From contig NZ_CP107921.1 of assembly GCF_036014215.1 (NCBI RefSeq), forward strand, positions 4,026,001 to 4,090,000: a stretch of DNA of 64,000 nt. The letters are read 5' to 3'. The notes under the pieces were generated by a model. That model was not told the DNA's origin, did no database searches, and saw nothing but the letters and a program-made list of their open reading frames with translations. Of this stretch, positions 36,483-44,353 are shown in pieces. The position numbers were made by a program, and so were the translations under genes. The stretch comes from Streptomyces sp. NBC_00440. GTDB lineage: Bacteria > Actinomycetota > Actinomycetes > Streptomycetales > Streptomycetaceae. Position 1 is the stretch's first letter. Each line of letters starts with the position of its first letter.

Positions 36483-36917
36483 TCAGCCCGCGTTCTCCTC
36501 CGCGAGAATCCGGCCGAGTGCTGCCTCCAGATGTCCGTCGAAGTCGCCCAGACTGCGCTCCTCGCCGAGGGGCACGATCTTGTCGGTGCGGTCCAGGAAG
36601 GCGATCAGCGGAGCGCTGCCCGCCCGGAACAGCGCGCGGTCGGCCCCGACCTGGAGGCGCAGATGGACGTCGGACAGCCCTGCCGGATCACTGGGAGCGA
36701 TGTGCACGTCGCCGTCCCCCGTGGGGGCGTTGATCCCGTCGAGAAGCAGCTCACGACCGAACGTCCAGGTCACCGGCGCATCCCCGGGAAGGTGGAAGGT
36801 CATCCGGACCGCGTACGGATCGCTCACCTCGTAGCACAGCTCCACCGGGATACGGAAAGAGAGCTCCTCGGAGACGAGGAAGCTCATCATGACCTCTGCC
36901 TGGACCGATTCGCTCAT
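36483..36917 (-). CDS. ssgA: Cell-division activator SsgA
   Basis: 144 residues of the SsgA-like protein family found only in sporulating actinomycetes. ESVQAEVMMSFLVSEELSF begins the protein and SFRIPVELCYE, DAPVTWTFGRELLLDG and FLDRTDKIVPLG follow; these match my recollection of S. coelicolor SsgA rather than SsgB-G. SsgA promotes septum placement and sporulation-specific peptidoglycan work and positions FtsZ with SsgB. It lies next to an IclR-type gene fitting ssgR, its known activator, in the same orientation (SsgR upstream, 114 bp). No signal or membrane segment. Confidence 0.93.
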   Translation of the reverse strand: MSESVQAEVMMSFLVSEELSFRIPVELCYEVSDPYAVRMTFHLPGDAPVTWTFGRELLLDGINAPTGDGDVHIAPSDPAGLSDVHLRLQVGADRALFRAGSAPLIAFLDRTDKIVPLGEERSLGDFDGHLEAALGRILAEENAG

Positions 36918-37031
36918 GTCCCTACCCCGCAGTAGACGCCGTGTTGGTTCACCGGATGGCCGGGAATGTACCTCCAGGCCCTCTTGACGTAATCGTGCTG
37001 TAAGCGCAAACAGATCACAAGGAGTGATATT

Positions 37032-37877
37032 TCAGATACTGATAGAGAACGCAAGCGAATCGAGCAAAGCCCCAGCCTCGGACCGTAACGTTTTAGCAGC
37101 GGAGAGCAACCGTACTTGCTGGTGCACGGGGCCTGAAACAGCCATCGCGGCAACACCTGAACCGACCGTGATCGGGATGGCCGCGCAGACGGTTCCGAGT
37201 GCGTACTCCTGCCGCTCGACAACCGGTTGTATCCGTTCCGTCGCAGCCAGTCTCCGCAGCAGGACGCACCGGTCACGCACCGAATAGCGGGTCAGCGGAC
37301 GCACCGGATGGCGGTCCAGATGATCTCTGCGAGAGGCTTCGTCGAGCTGGCTCAGCAGGCACTGTCCGAGGGCGTGTGCATGACCGGTTTCCCGGAAGTC
37401 CGCCCACTCCTCGACGGCGGGCGCGGCGGGAGTGTCGGCGACCGCGACGAGCTCGATCTCACCCTCGCGGTAGGCCGCAAAATAAATCGGTACCCCGAGC
37501 GCGTCCCGCCAGGAGTTGAGCGATTCGACCAGCGCCGCGCGCCGGTTCCGCACGGCGCACCGGTCGGCCAGCCGCTCGGCGGCGGCTCCGGGCACGAATA
37601 CGCCGTTCTCCCGGCGCACATAGCCGTCGTGGGCCAGGGTGCGCAGCAGGTGGTAGGCGGTCGGGAGGGGGAGTCCCGCCTCCCTGGCGAGCTGTTTCGC
37701 GGGCGCTCCGCCGCTGTGGGAGCTGACCGCCTCCAGCAGTCTGAGCGCGCGCTGCACCGAGCCGATCAGTGTCGGCGCAGCGGTGTGAGGTCCAGCGGTG
37801 TGAGGTCCAGCGGTGTGAGGTCCAGCGGTGTGAGGTCCAGCGGTGTGAGGTGCTGTGGTGTGAGGTGCTGTGGCCAA
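37032..37877 (-). CDS. ssgR: IclR-family activator SsgR
   Basis: 281 residues from a TTG at 37877 (LATAPHTTAPHTAG) preceded by GGGGGTG; a GTG at 37949 gives 24 more residues but has no ribosome-binding site. A low-complexity PHTAG repeat fills residues 5-34, then the IclR winged helix (SVQRALRLLEAVSSHSGGAPAKQLAREAGLPLPTAYHLLRTL) and the effector domain follow. By position ahead of ssgA it is SsgR, which switches on ssgA for sporulation. The repeat is odd: a 15-bp unit in frame at the very N-terminus, so length may vary between isolates. Confidence 0.88.
   Translation of the reverse strand: MATAPHTTAPHTAGPHTAGPHTAGPHTAGPHTAAPTLIGSVQRALRLLEAVSSHSGGAPAKQLAREAGLPLPTAYHLLRTLAHDGYVRRENGVFVPGAAAERLADRCAVRNRRAALVESLNSWRDALGVPIYFAAYREGEIELVAVADTPAAPAVEEWADFRETGHAHALGQCLLSQLDEASRRDHLDRHPVRPLTRYSVRDRCVLLRRLAATERIQPVVERQEYALGTVCAAIPITVGSGVAAMAVSGPVHQQVRLLSAAKTLRSEAGALLDSLAFSISI
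37781..37870. repeat. 15-bp tandem repeat (six units) in the start of ssgR
   Basis: CGGTGTGAGGTCCAG occurs four times exactly (37781-37840), then two variants CGGTGTGAGGTGCTG and TGGTGTGAGGTGCTG (37841-37870). On the minus strand it encodes PHTAG pentapeptides at the ssgR N-terminus. Confidence 0.95.
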
Positions 37878-38171
37878 AGGGTCACCCCCAGGATGCCGAC
37901 GGCGGATCGCGTGCCCGCGAGGGCTTCCCCCGTGGGTCCCACCGCGCACAATCCGCTGGTCAGCGCCTTCTTCAGGCCAGCTTCCCGAGGAGGCGGCAGG
38001 GATTTCTCACTGTAGCCACAGCCTCCGTCCGGGCGTGGGGATTCGCTGCCCCCGTCCCTCAGCCGGGCTAACGACCGTACGGGTACACCAGCCCGGGTCC
38101 TCCGTCGTTCCCATCCGTCGCGCCGGCCAGTCGCGCTGTTCCAACCCCTCGCGCCGGCCAGTCGCGCCGTT
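37878..38171. other. Intergenic region upstream of ssgR
   Basis: 294 bp between the small membrane protein and ssgR, with no gene seen. CGCGCCGGCCAGTCGCG-like repeats occur at 38119-38165. Contains the ssgR promoter, which was not located. Confidence 0.3.
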
Positions 38172-38390
38172 CTACCAGTCGTTCCGCGAGGACGACGAAG
38201 AGGTGAACTTCCGTACGACGTAGATCAGTCCGGCGACGAGCGCCACCAGGAGCAGGGCCTTGAAGAGCAGCCCGATCACAAAGCCGATGACGGTCGCGAT
38301 GAGACCGCCGAACACGATCAGCACGAGGACGGGCACCGCTACCCACTTCACCCACCACGGCATTCCCGCGAAAATCTCTCGGACCGCCAT
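38172..38390 (-). CDS. Small membrane protein (DUF5326-like)
   Basis: 72 residues from ATG 38390 (MAVREIFAGMPWWVKW); the longer frame upstream reads through non-coding DNA. Two membrane helices fill residues 10-58 (WVAVPVLVLIVFGGLIATVIGFVIGLLFKALLLVALVAGLIYVV), and the C-terminus is RKFTSSSSSRNDW. Such small proteins are annotated DUF5326 in Streptomyces and have no known role. GGAAGAGG lies just upstream of the start as ribosome-binding site. Confidence 0.75.
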   Translation of the reverse strand: MAVREIFAGMPWWVKWVAVPVLVLIVFGGLIATVIGFVIGLLFKALLLVALVAGLIYVVRKFTSSSSSRNDW

Positions 38391-38546
38391 CGTCCTACCT
38401 CTTCCTGGATCTTCCTGGACCACACCGGCCACTCCGGGTGCTCTGCTTTCGATGCTAAAGGCGCCCGGGGGTTCGGCGGAGGCCACGCAGCCCTTGGAAT
38501 CCCCTGATCCGCCCCCTACGGGACAGCAGCATCCGGGTCCGCCGGG

Positions 38547-38864
38547 TCAGCTCTCGGGCGGCGAGAAGACCACCAGAACCCGCAGGTCCTCGGAGATGTG
38601 GTGGAACTTGTGCGTCACCCCGGCCGGTACGTACACCACCCCGCCCCGCGCCACCTCGGTCGTCTCCGTACCGACCGTGATCGAAGCCCGGCCGCTCACC
38701 ACGAAGTACACCTCGTCCTGGCCGTGCGGCTGCTGGCGGTCGGTCGCTCCCGCGTCCAGCGCGTAGAGCCCGACCGACATGTTCCGTTCGCGCAGGAACT
38801 GCAGATACGCACCGTCGTTGGCAGCACGCTCCGCCTCCAGTTCATCCAGCCGGAATGCTTTCAT
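38547..38864 (-). CDS. Cupin-domain protein
   Basis: 105 residues forming a single conserved barrel cupin. The metal-ligand motif is seen in HGQDEVYFVVSGRASI (H, E), and in VPAGVTHKFHHI (H, H) further on. Small cupins of this kind range from dioxygenases and isomerases to non-enzymatic sensors. Convergent to no gene; 51 bp away from the divergent holin-like gene start. Function not predictable. Confidence 0.82.
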   Translation of the reverse strand: MKAFRLDELEAERAANDGAYLQFLRERNMSVGLYALDAGATDRQQPHGQDEVYFVVSGRASITVGTETTEVARGGVVYVPAGVTHKFHHISEDLRVLVVFSPPES

Positions 38865-38915
38865 CGCTTGTCAGCCCCTGCACTCGTACCGATCGTGTCT
38901 GCCACGATCAGACAC

Positions 38916-39293
38916 ATGAAGAATTTCGTAGTCAAGACAGTTGCCAACGCAGCAGCACTCTTCGTAGCCATCTGGCTCCTTCAGGACATCACGCTCAGCG
39001 GCGACTCCACCGGCCGCAAAGTTCTCACCCTGATCATCGTGGCCGTGGTCTTCGGTCTGGTGAACTTCGTCGTCAAGCCGATCGTGAAGCTGATCGCCTT
39101 TCCCCTGTTCATCCTCACACTGGGGCTGATCACTCTGGTGATCAACGCCCTGATGCTGCTGCTGACTTCCTGGCTGTCCGGGAAGCTCGACCTCTCCTTC
39201 CATGTCCACGGCTTCTGGACCGCTGTACTCGGCGGCCTGATCATTTCGGTCGTCTCGTGGGCGATGAACGTCGTTCTGCCCGACGAGGACTGA
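38916..39293 (+). CDS. Four-helix holin-like membrane protein (PF04020 type)
   Basis: 125 residues from ATG 38916, with four membrane helices (FVVKTVANAAALFVAIWLL, LTLIIVAVVFGLVNFVV, LIAFPLFILTLGLITLVINALMLLL and AVLGGLIISVVSWAMNVVLP). This pattern is found in proteins annotated as mycobacterial four-TM phage holin superfamily; they are chromosomal and not known to be part of a prophage. The next gene starts 7 bp after its stop. Confidence 0.85.
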   Translation: MKNFVVKTVANAAALFVAIWLLQDITLSGDSTGRKVLTLIIVAVVFGLVNFVVKPIVKLIAFPLFILTLGLITLVINALMLLLTSWLSGKLDLSFHVHGFWTAVLGGLIISVVSWAMNVVLPDED

Positions 39294-39300
39294 GGCCCTG

Positions 39301-40458
39301 ATGAGCACCCATGCCATGAACACACCCGCCACCGGCCCCGGAGACGGAACACGAGCGGTACGGGCCGGGCTGCCCGCACCGGTGAAGTACGAACCCACCC
39401 TGCCGGGGCCGGTCTTCGCCGCCCACTACCACCTGCCGGGTGAGCCCACCGGGCCCTACACCTACGGTCGCGACACCAACCCGACCTGGACGCACCTCGA
39501 AGCGGCCATCAGCGAGCTGGAGTCACCTGACGAGCCGGCCGAGACGGTCACCTTCGCCTCCGGTATGGCGGCCGTATCGGCGGTCCTGCTCTCCCAGGCG
39601 CGCGCGGGCGACACGGTGGTACTCCCCGACGACGGATACCAGGCACTGCCACTCGTGCGGGAGCAGCTGGAGGCGTACGGCGTCGAGGTGCGGACCGCGC
39701 CGACCGGTGGCGACGCACAGTTGGACGCCCTGACCGGTGCCCGGCTGCTGTGGATCGAGACCCCGTCCAATCCCGGTCTGGACGTCTGCGACGTACGGCG
39801 GCTCGCGGCGGCCGCACACACCGGCGGGACGCTGGTAGCGGTCGACAACACCCTCGCGACCCCGCTCGGACAGCGGCCCCTCGACCTCGGCGCGGACTTC
39901 TCCGTGGCGAGCGGCACCAAGGGGCTGACCGGGCACGGCGACATCCTGCTCGGCTATGTCACCTGCCGTGACGCGGAGCTCGCCGCGCGAGTACGGAAGT
40001 GGCGCAAGGTGGTCGGCGCGATCCCCGGGCCGATGGAGGCCTGGCTCGCGCACCGCTCGCTCGCCACGATCCAGCTGCGTGCCGACCGGCAGTCCGCGAA
40101 CGCCCTGGCGCTCGCGGAGGCGCTGGCCGGACGCGCGGAGGTCGAGGGCCTGCGCCATCCCGGGCTGCCGTCGGACCCCTCGCACGCCACGGCGGCCGGC
40201 CAGATGCGCCGCTTCGGCTGCGTTGTCTCGTTCGTACTGCCGGACCGCGCCCACGCGGAGCGCTTTCTCGACGCACTGGAGCTGGCCGACGACGCGACCA
40301 GTTTCGGCAGCGTCCGCTCCACCGCCGAGCGGCGCGGTCGGTGGGGCGGCGATGCCGTGCCGGAGGGGTTCATCCGCTTCTCCGCAGGCGTCGAGGACAC
40401 CCGTGATCTGGTGGCGGACGTCCTGCGAGCCCTGGACGAGGCTGCGCGGCAGGAGTAG
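39301..40458 (+). CDS. Cystathionine gamma-lyase-type PLP enzyme
   Basis: 385 residues, Cys/Met metabolism PLP family. TFASGMAAVSAVLL (SSGMAA type) binds PLP phosphate, LLWIETPSNPGLDVCDV and LVAVDNTLATPLGQRPLDLGADF flank the Asp that pairs with the pyridine, and the Schiff-base Lys is in SGTKGLTGHGD. It may catalyse cystathionine to cysteine, the last step of transsulfuration, or act as gamma-synthase. It follows the holin-like gene by 7 bp. A strong hairpin (40552-40586) ends the transcript. Confidence 0.88.
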   Translation: MSTHAMNTPATGPGDGTRAVRAGLPAPVKYEPTLPGPVFAAHYHLPGEPTGPYTYGRDTNPTWTHLEAAISELESPDEPAETVTFASGMAAVSAVLLSQARAGDTVVLPDDGYQALPLVREQLEAYGVEVRTAPTGGDAQLDALTGARLLWIETPSNPGLDVCDVRRLAAAAHTGGTLVAVDNTLATPLGQRPLDLGADFSVASGTKGLTGHGDILLGYVTCRDAELAARVRKWRKVVGAIPGPMEAWLAHRSLATIQLRADRQSANALALAEALAGRAEVEGLRHPGLPSDPSHATAAGQMRRFGCVVSFVLPDRAHAERFLDALELADDATSFGSVRSTAERRGRWGGDAVPEGFIRFSAGVEDTRDLVADVLRALDEAARQE

Positions 40459-40551
40459 CGGTCGGCAGCGGCAGCGCGTTCGGCACCGGCAGCGGGCGGC
40501 ACCAGCGACGGTACGTGGACCGCGCGGGCTTTCCCCGTGACTGCGCTGCTG

Positions 40552-40586
40552 ACGGTCCGAGCCTCCCCCCTCATGGCTCGGACCGT
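40552..40586 (+). terminator. Strong terminator after cystathionine gamma-lyase
   Basis: A perfect 12-bp stem ACGGTCCGAGCC (40552-40563) / GGCTCGGACCGT (40575-40586) with an 11-nt loop, about 95 bp after the stop. Confidence 0.8.
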
Positions 40587-40744
40587 CGCGGTCCCCCGGT
40601 CAACGCGCGAAGAACCGCCTGTACAAGGCTAGTTGACTCTGCGTCAGTGTCCAATCACAGTAGCGGCAGCGACCTATCGACTTATTTATAGTTCTGCCGG
40701 GGGGCGGGACACTTCAGCCGCAGTCAGAACGGGACGGTACGGAC

Positions 40745-41641
40745 ATGGATCTGGCCCTGCTCCGCACCTTCGTCACCGTGCACCGGGCCGGGTCCTTCAC
40801 CCGCGCCGCCGCACTCCTCGGGCTCTCCCAGCCCGCGGTGACCAGCCAGATACGCACGCTGGAACGGCAGTTGGGGCGGCCGCTGTTCCTGCGCCGGGCC
40901 CGTGGTGTCACCCCGACCACCATCGGGGACGAACTCGCCCACCGCGCGGCACCGCATCTGGACGCCCTCATGGAGATCGCCGAGACGGGCATCGACGAGG
41001 AGAGCGGCAGCCGCACCCTGCATCTGGCCGGTCCGCCGGAGTTCACCGCGATGCGCGCTCTGCCCGCGCTCACCTCGCTGATTCCGCAGGGCGTCGCGCT
41101 GCGAGCCTCGTTCGGCAACACCGAGGAGACCTTGGACGGGCTCGGCGCCGGACACCACGACCTCGCCATCACCACGGCACGGCCACGCGGTGAACTCCTG
41201 ACCGCGACGACGCTCTGCGACGAGGAACACGTCCTGGTCGCCTCTCCCCGCTGGGCTGCCCGGATCGGCCCCGGGACACTGCGGCGCCAGGGACCCTCCG
41301 TACTGAAGGACCTGCCCGTGGTGGAGGTCCATGAGTCGCTGCCGTTCGTCTCCCGCTACTGGAGCACCGTCTTCGACGCACGCCCCGTCGAGACCGGCGC
41401 GGTCGTCGCGCCCGATCTGCGAGCCGTCCAGCAGGCGGTGGTGGCGGGCGCCGGGCTCGCCGTACTGCCGCGCTATCTGTGCCAGGACGCCCTGGAGCGG
41501 GGTGAGGTGGTGGCGCTGCTGGATCCGCCGGTACCGCCGCTGCGCACCTATTTTCTCGCCGTACGCACCGGCACTCTGGCGCTCCCGCACATCGCGCGGG
41601 CCCAGGAGTGGCTGCTGCGGGCGGCCTCCGACTGGTCCTGA
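40745..41641 (+). CDS. LysR-family transcriptional regulator
   Basis: 298 residues. N-terminal winged helix (LLRTFVTVHRAGSFTRAAALLGLSQPAVTSQIRTLERQLGRPLFLRR) and a periplasmic-binding-protein-like effector domain from about 90 on. It points the same way as the downstream Nudix gene (60 bp away) and has a 286-bp upstream gap, 40459-40744, in which only the terminator was seen. Neither an obvious divergent target nor a T-N11-A site stands out. The ligand is unknown. Confidence 0.88.
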   Translation: MDLALLRTFVTVHRAGSFTRAAALLGLSQPAVTSQIRTLERQLGRPLFLRRARGVTPTTIGDELAHRAAPHLDALMEIAETGIDEESGSRTLHLAGPPEFTAMRALPALTSLIPQGVALRASFGNTEETLDGLGAGHHDLAITTARPRGELLTATTLCDEEHVLVASPRWAARIGPGTLRRQGPSVLKDLPVVEVHESLPFVSRYWSTVFDARPVETGAVVAPDLRAVQQAVVAGAGLAVLPRYLCQDALERGEVVALLDPPVPPLRTYFLAVRTGTLALPHIARAQEWLLRAASDWS

Positions 41642-41701
41642 GGGGGAGTTCCGGGGCAGGTGATGCGTTTCGGAACCGGTTTCACGGGCCAATCTCCTTC
41701 C

Positions 41702-42184
41702 ATGACCGAACGTCCAGTGGTCAAGCGCACCGCCCGCGCCGTGCTCCTCGACGGCGACGACATGATCCTCATCAAGCGGACCAAGCCCGGCGTGGAGCCG
41801 TACTGGGTCACACCCGGCGGCGGGGTGGAGGCCGAGGACTCCACCGTGGTCGAAGCGCTGCACCGGGAGGTCGACGAGGAACTCGGCGCCAAGATCACCG
41901 ATGTGGTGCCCTGCTTCGTCGACACCGTCGAACACATCCCGGAAGGCGGCGGGGTGGCGGGCGTGAAGGTGCAGCACTTCTTCGTCTGCCGGCTGGCGTC
42001 AATGGATCCCGCTCTGCGGCACGGGCCCGAGATGGAGGAGCCCTGCGGCGAGTACGAAATCGTCCGGGTCCCCTTCAGCCGGGTCGGGATCGCGGTCGTC
42101 CATCTGGTTCCGCTGTCGCTGCGGCACTATCTCGACGGCAACATCGAAGGGGTCCGGGCGCTCCAGGCCGCAGACCTTGGATGA
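41702..42184 (+). CDS. Nudix hydrolase
   Basis: 160 residues from ATG 41702; an ATG 14 codons up is possible but has weaker context. The Nudix box reads GGVEAEDSTVVEALHREVDEELGA: the second half REVDEELG is canonical while the first Glu of Gx5E is replaced by Asp. Substrates of the family are nucleoside diphosphates linked to another group; this one is not further assignable. A Phe/Pro-rich C-terminus (VVHLVPLSLRHYLDGN) matches ADP-ribose/NTP-type members of actinobacteria. It ends 24 bp before the stop of the convergent HAD gene. Confidence 0.87.
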   Translation: MTERPVVKRTARAVLLDGDDMILIKRTKPGVEPYWVTPGGGVEAEDSTVVEALHREVDEELGAKITDVVPCFVDTVEHIPEGGGVAGVKVQHFFVCRLASMDPALRHGPEMEEPCGEYEIVRVPFSRVGIAVVHLVPLSLRHYLDGNIEGVRALQAADLG

Positions 42185-42208
42185 GTCCGGCTGCTGGGGC
42201 CGGGTCGG

Positions 42209-42847
42209 TCAGTTCCCGTCGGTCCCGGCAACGAGCCCGTAGGCCTCGCGCAGATCGCCGCCCGCGTAGTGGTGCGTGGCGAGTTCGGCCAGATGGCTGT
42301 CCGCGTTCACCGCGACCGACCGGGCCACCGCCCCGAAGAGTTCCACGTCCGACATCGAGTCCCCATAGGCGATGCAGTCCGCTCGCCCGACGGCGAACTC
42401 CGTGCAGAGCCGGTCCGCGATCCGGACCTTCGCGGCTGCGCTGAGAATGCCCGAGGGGTCCACCGGCCGGCTGAACGGAACCTCCGGGAAGCGTGAGCCG
42501 TACGCCGCATGTGCACCCCAGCCGAGCAGCCGCTCCACGAAGAACGAGGGCGAAAGCGAGATGACCGCGCAGTAGTCACCGCGCTCTCGGATGTCCCGCC
42601 AGACCTCCTGGATCCCTGCGAGCCACGGCGCGGCGTCGAAAGCGGCCGCCACGTGGTCCGCGGTGAGCCCGGACCAGAGGGCGTGCACCTCCACCGCGTA
42701 CTCCGGCGGGCCGATCCGCCCCGAGACCAGGTCCCGCTCCAGTACGCCGATCTCCTCCAGCAGCCCCAGCTGGCGGGATATCTCCACCGGTGCGGCCGAG
42801 CCACGGATGAGGGTTCCGTCAAGGTCGAAGAGATGCAAGCGCGCCAT
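42209..42847 (-). CDS. HAD-superfamily hydrolase (SerB-like, class IB)
   Basis: 212 residues. Motif I LFDLDGTLIRGS at residues 5-16, small helical C1 cap, motif II SLSP in AVISLSPSF, Lys in AAAKVRIADRL, motif IV AYGDSMSDVELF. The arrangement matches SerB/phosphoserine phosphatase-like enzymes and lysophosphatidate-type relatives; no specific substrate can be read. Divergent from the following membrane protein gene, with 67 bp between starts, so a shared promoter region contains the parS site. Confidence 0.85.
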   Translation of the reverse strand: MARLHLFDLDGTLIRGSAAPVEISRQLGLLEEIGVLERDLVSGRIGPPEYAVEVHALWSGLTADHVAAAFDAAPWLAGIQEVWRDIRERGDYCAVISLSPSFFVERLLGWGAHAAYGSRFPEVPFSRPVDPSGILSAAAKVRIADRLCTEFAVGRADCIAYGDSMSDVELFGAVARSVAVNADSHLAELATHHYAGGDLREAYGLVAGTDGN

Positions 42848-42914
42848 GTACGCCGAGGCTAGTACAGCCGCTTACTCCCCCTGTCCGACGCCCTGGCCCC
42901 GGATACGCGGCACC

Positions 42915-43454
42915 GTGTTTCACGTGAAACCTCTGACCCGCTCCGTACGCCGGGGTGTCCTCGTGGTCCATGTCGCCGTCTCGGTGGGCTGGTTGGGCCT
43001 GACCATCGGGCTGCTCGCGCTCGGGGTCACCGCGTACATCTGCGCCGACGCACCCATGACGGAGGCCGCGTACCGGTCGATGAAGGTCTTCGGCGACTGG
43101 GTGGTCATCCCGATCGGCCTGCTCACTCTGATCAGCGGAGTGGTGCTCTCCCTCGGCACGCACTGGGGGCTGGCCCGCTACCGCTGGGTGTGGATCAAGT
43201 TCTGGCTGACCCTCGTCACCCTGACCGCCTCCGCCCTGGCGCTCCGCCCGCAGATCAACGGGGCTGCCGCAGCCGGGCATCCCGATCTGAGTCTGGTCGC
43301 CGCCCCCACTGTCGCCTCCTCGGCGTACTTCTTCATGACAGCCATCTCGGTACTGAAACCGTGGGGCCTGACCGCACGCGGCCGGGCGTACCGGAACAAG
43401 CGGCAAACATCCCGGAAACCGGTGGACGGCGTACGCACCCATCAGCGAGCCTGA
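42915..43454 (+). CDS. Four-helix membrane protein (DUF2269-like)
   Basis: 179 residues. Four helices: VLVVHVAVSVGWLGLTIGLLALGVTA, DWVVIPIGLLTLISGVVLSLG, WIKFWLTLVTLTASALAL and LSLVAAPTVASSAYFFMTAIS. The arrangement, with His in the first helix and Lys/Trp between helices two and three, resembles DUF2269 membrane proteins, though this is not certain. The first residues VFHVKP come directly from a parS site, so the true start may be GTG 42915 or GTG 42924. Confidence 0.78.
   Translation: MFHVKPLTRSVRRGVLVVHVAVSVGWLGLTIGLLALGVTAYICADAPMTEAAYRSMKVFGDWVVIPIGLLTLISGVVLSLGTHWGLARYRWVWIKFWLTLVTLTASALALRPQINGAAAAGHPDLSLVAAPTVASSAYFFMTAISVLKPWGLTARGRAYRNKRQTSRKPVDGVRTHQRA
42917..42930. other. parS centromere site 2 (perfect palindrome)
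   Basis: GTTTCACGTGAAAC, exact 14-bp ParB site, spanning the start codon region of the DUF2269-like gene and giving that protein the N-terminus FHVK, the same residues as at parS site 1. Confidence 0.93.
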
Positions 43455-43459
43455 CCACC

Positions 43460-44314
43460 ATGCCCTCACCCCTCGACGAGCTGCCCATCCGCCGCCTGAC
43501 CATCGGTGACCTCACCTCCTGCGCCGATCTCTCGGAGAACCGCGGCTGGCCGCGCGACGATCACAAGTGGGGGCTGCTGCTCGCAGCCGGGACGGGGTAC
43601 GGAATCGACGCCCCCGGAGGCAAGGGGCTGGCGACCGCGTGTGTCGTCACCGCGTACGGATCGGGGCTGGCCGCCATCGGCATGCTCCTGGTCGCCGACG
43701 AGTACGCGCGGCAGGGTGCCGGGGCGCGGATGATGCGCCATGTCATCGCCGAGTTCGACGGCACGCCGCTGACTCTGCACGCCACCGAACTCGGCCGGCC
43801 GCTCTACGAGAAGCTCGGCTTCCGTGCCGTGGGCCGGGCCGAGATGGTCCGCGGCCGCTTCCGCCCCCGGGGCCCGGCACCCGCGGTGGCCACCCGTCCG
43901 GCCACGGCCGGTGATCTGCCCGCGATGCTGCGCATCGACCACGAGGTGTTCGGCGAGGACCGCACCCACATGATCACGCGGTTGCCCGCCTTCGCCGACC
44001 AACTGCGCGTCGTGGAGGACACCGATGGCATCACCGGTTATGCGGCAGCCTGGCCCAGCACGGACAGCCAGGTGGTCGGACCGCTGATCGCCCGTGACAC
44101 CGCGTCCGCGCAGGCCCTGATCGCCTCACTCGCGGCGGGCACCGACCGCCCGCTGCGCGCCGACATCGACGTACGCCATGCGGAACTCCTGGACTGGGCC
44201 AAGGCCGGCGGGATGGAGTCGGCGAGCTTCAACACCGTGATGACGCGGGAGATCCCGGACCTGCCGGGCGACTGGACCCGCCGCTTCACGCCCCTGACGG
44301 TCGCGGCGGGCTGA
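43460..44314 (+). CDS. GNAT-family N-acetyltransferase, two tandem domains
   Basis: 284 residues from ATG 43460, 5 bp after the preceding stop. The first GNAT domain (residues 5-140) has the acetyl-CoA loop in LVADEYARQGAGARMMRHV; the second (about 150-280) is degenerate, with SFNTVMTREI. Twin-GNAT proteins of this layout acetylate small amines; the substrate is not evident. It is probably co-transcribed with the membrane protein. Ends 40 bp before a convergent MFS gene. Confidence 0.85.
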   Translation: MPSPLDELPIRRLTIGDLTSCADLSENRGWPRDDHKWGLLLAAGTGYGIDAPGGKGLATACVVTAYGSGLAAIGMLLVADEYARQGAGARMMRHVIAEFDGTPLTLHATELGRPLYEKLGFRAVGRAEMVRGRFRPRGPAPAVATRPATAGDLPAMLRIDHEVFGEDRTHMITRLPAFADQLRVVEDTDGITGYAAAWPSTDSQVVGPLIARDTASAQALIASLAAGTDRPLRADIDVRHAELLDWAKAGGMESASFNTVMTREIPDLPGDWTRRFTPLTVAAG

Positions 44315-44353
44315 CCGCCGGCAGCGGTTGCGCCGGGCAGATAGGGGCGCCGT

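Noticed and set aside
37781..37870. 15-bp repeats as a CRISPR array
   Set aside because: Units are contiguous without spacers, lie within a coding frame, and no cas gene is present.
38916..39293. Holin-like protein as sign of a prophage
   Set aside because: No other phage gene nearby; this four-helix family is widespread on actinobacterial chromosomes.
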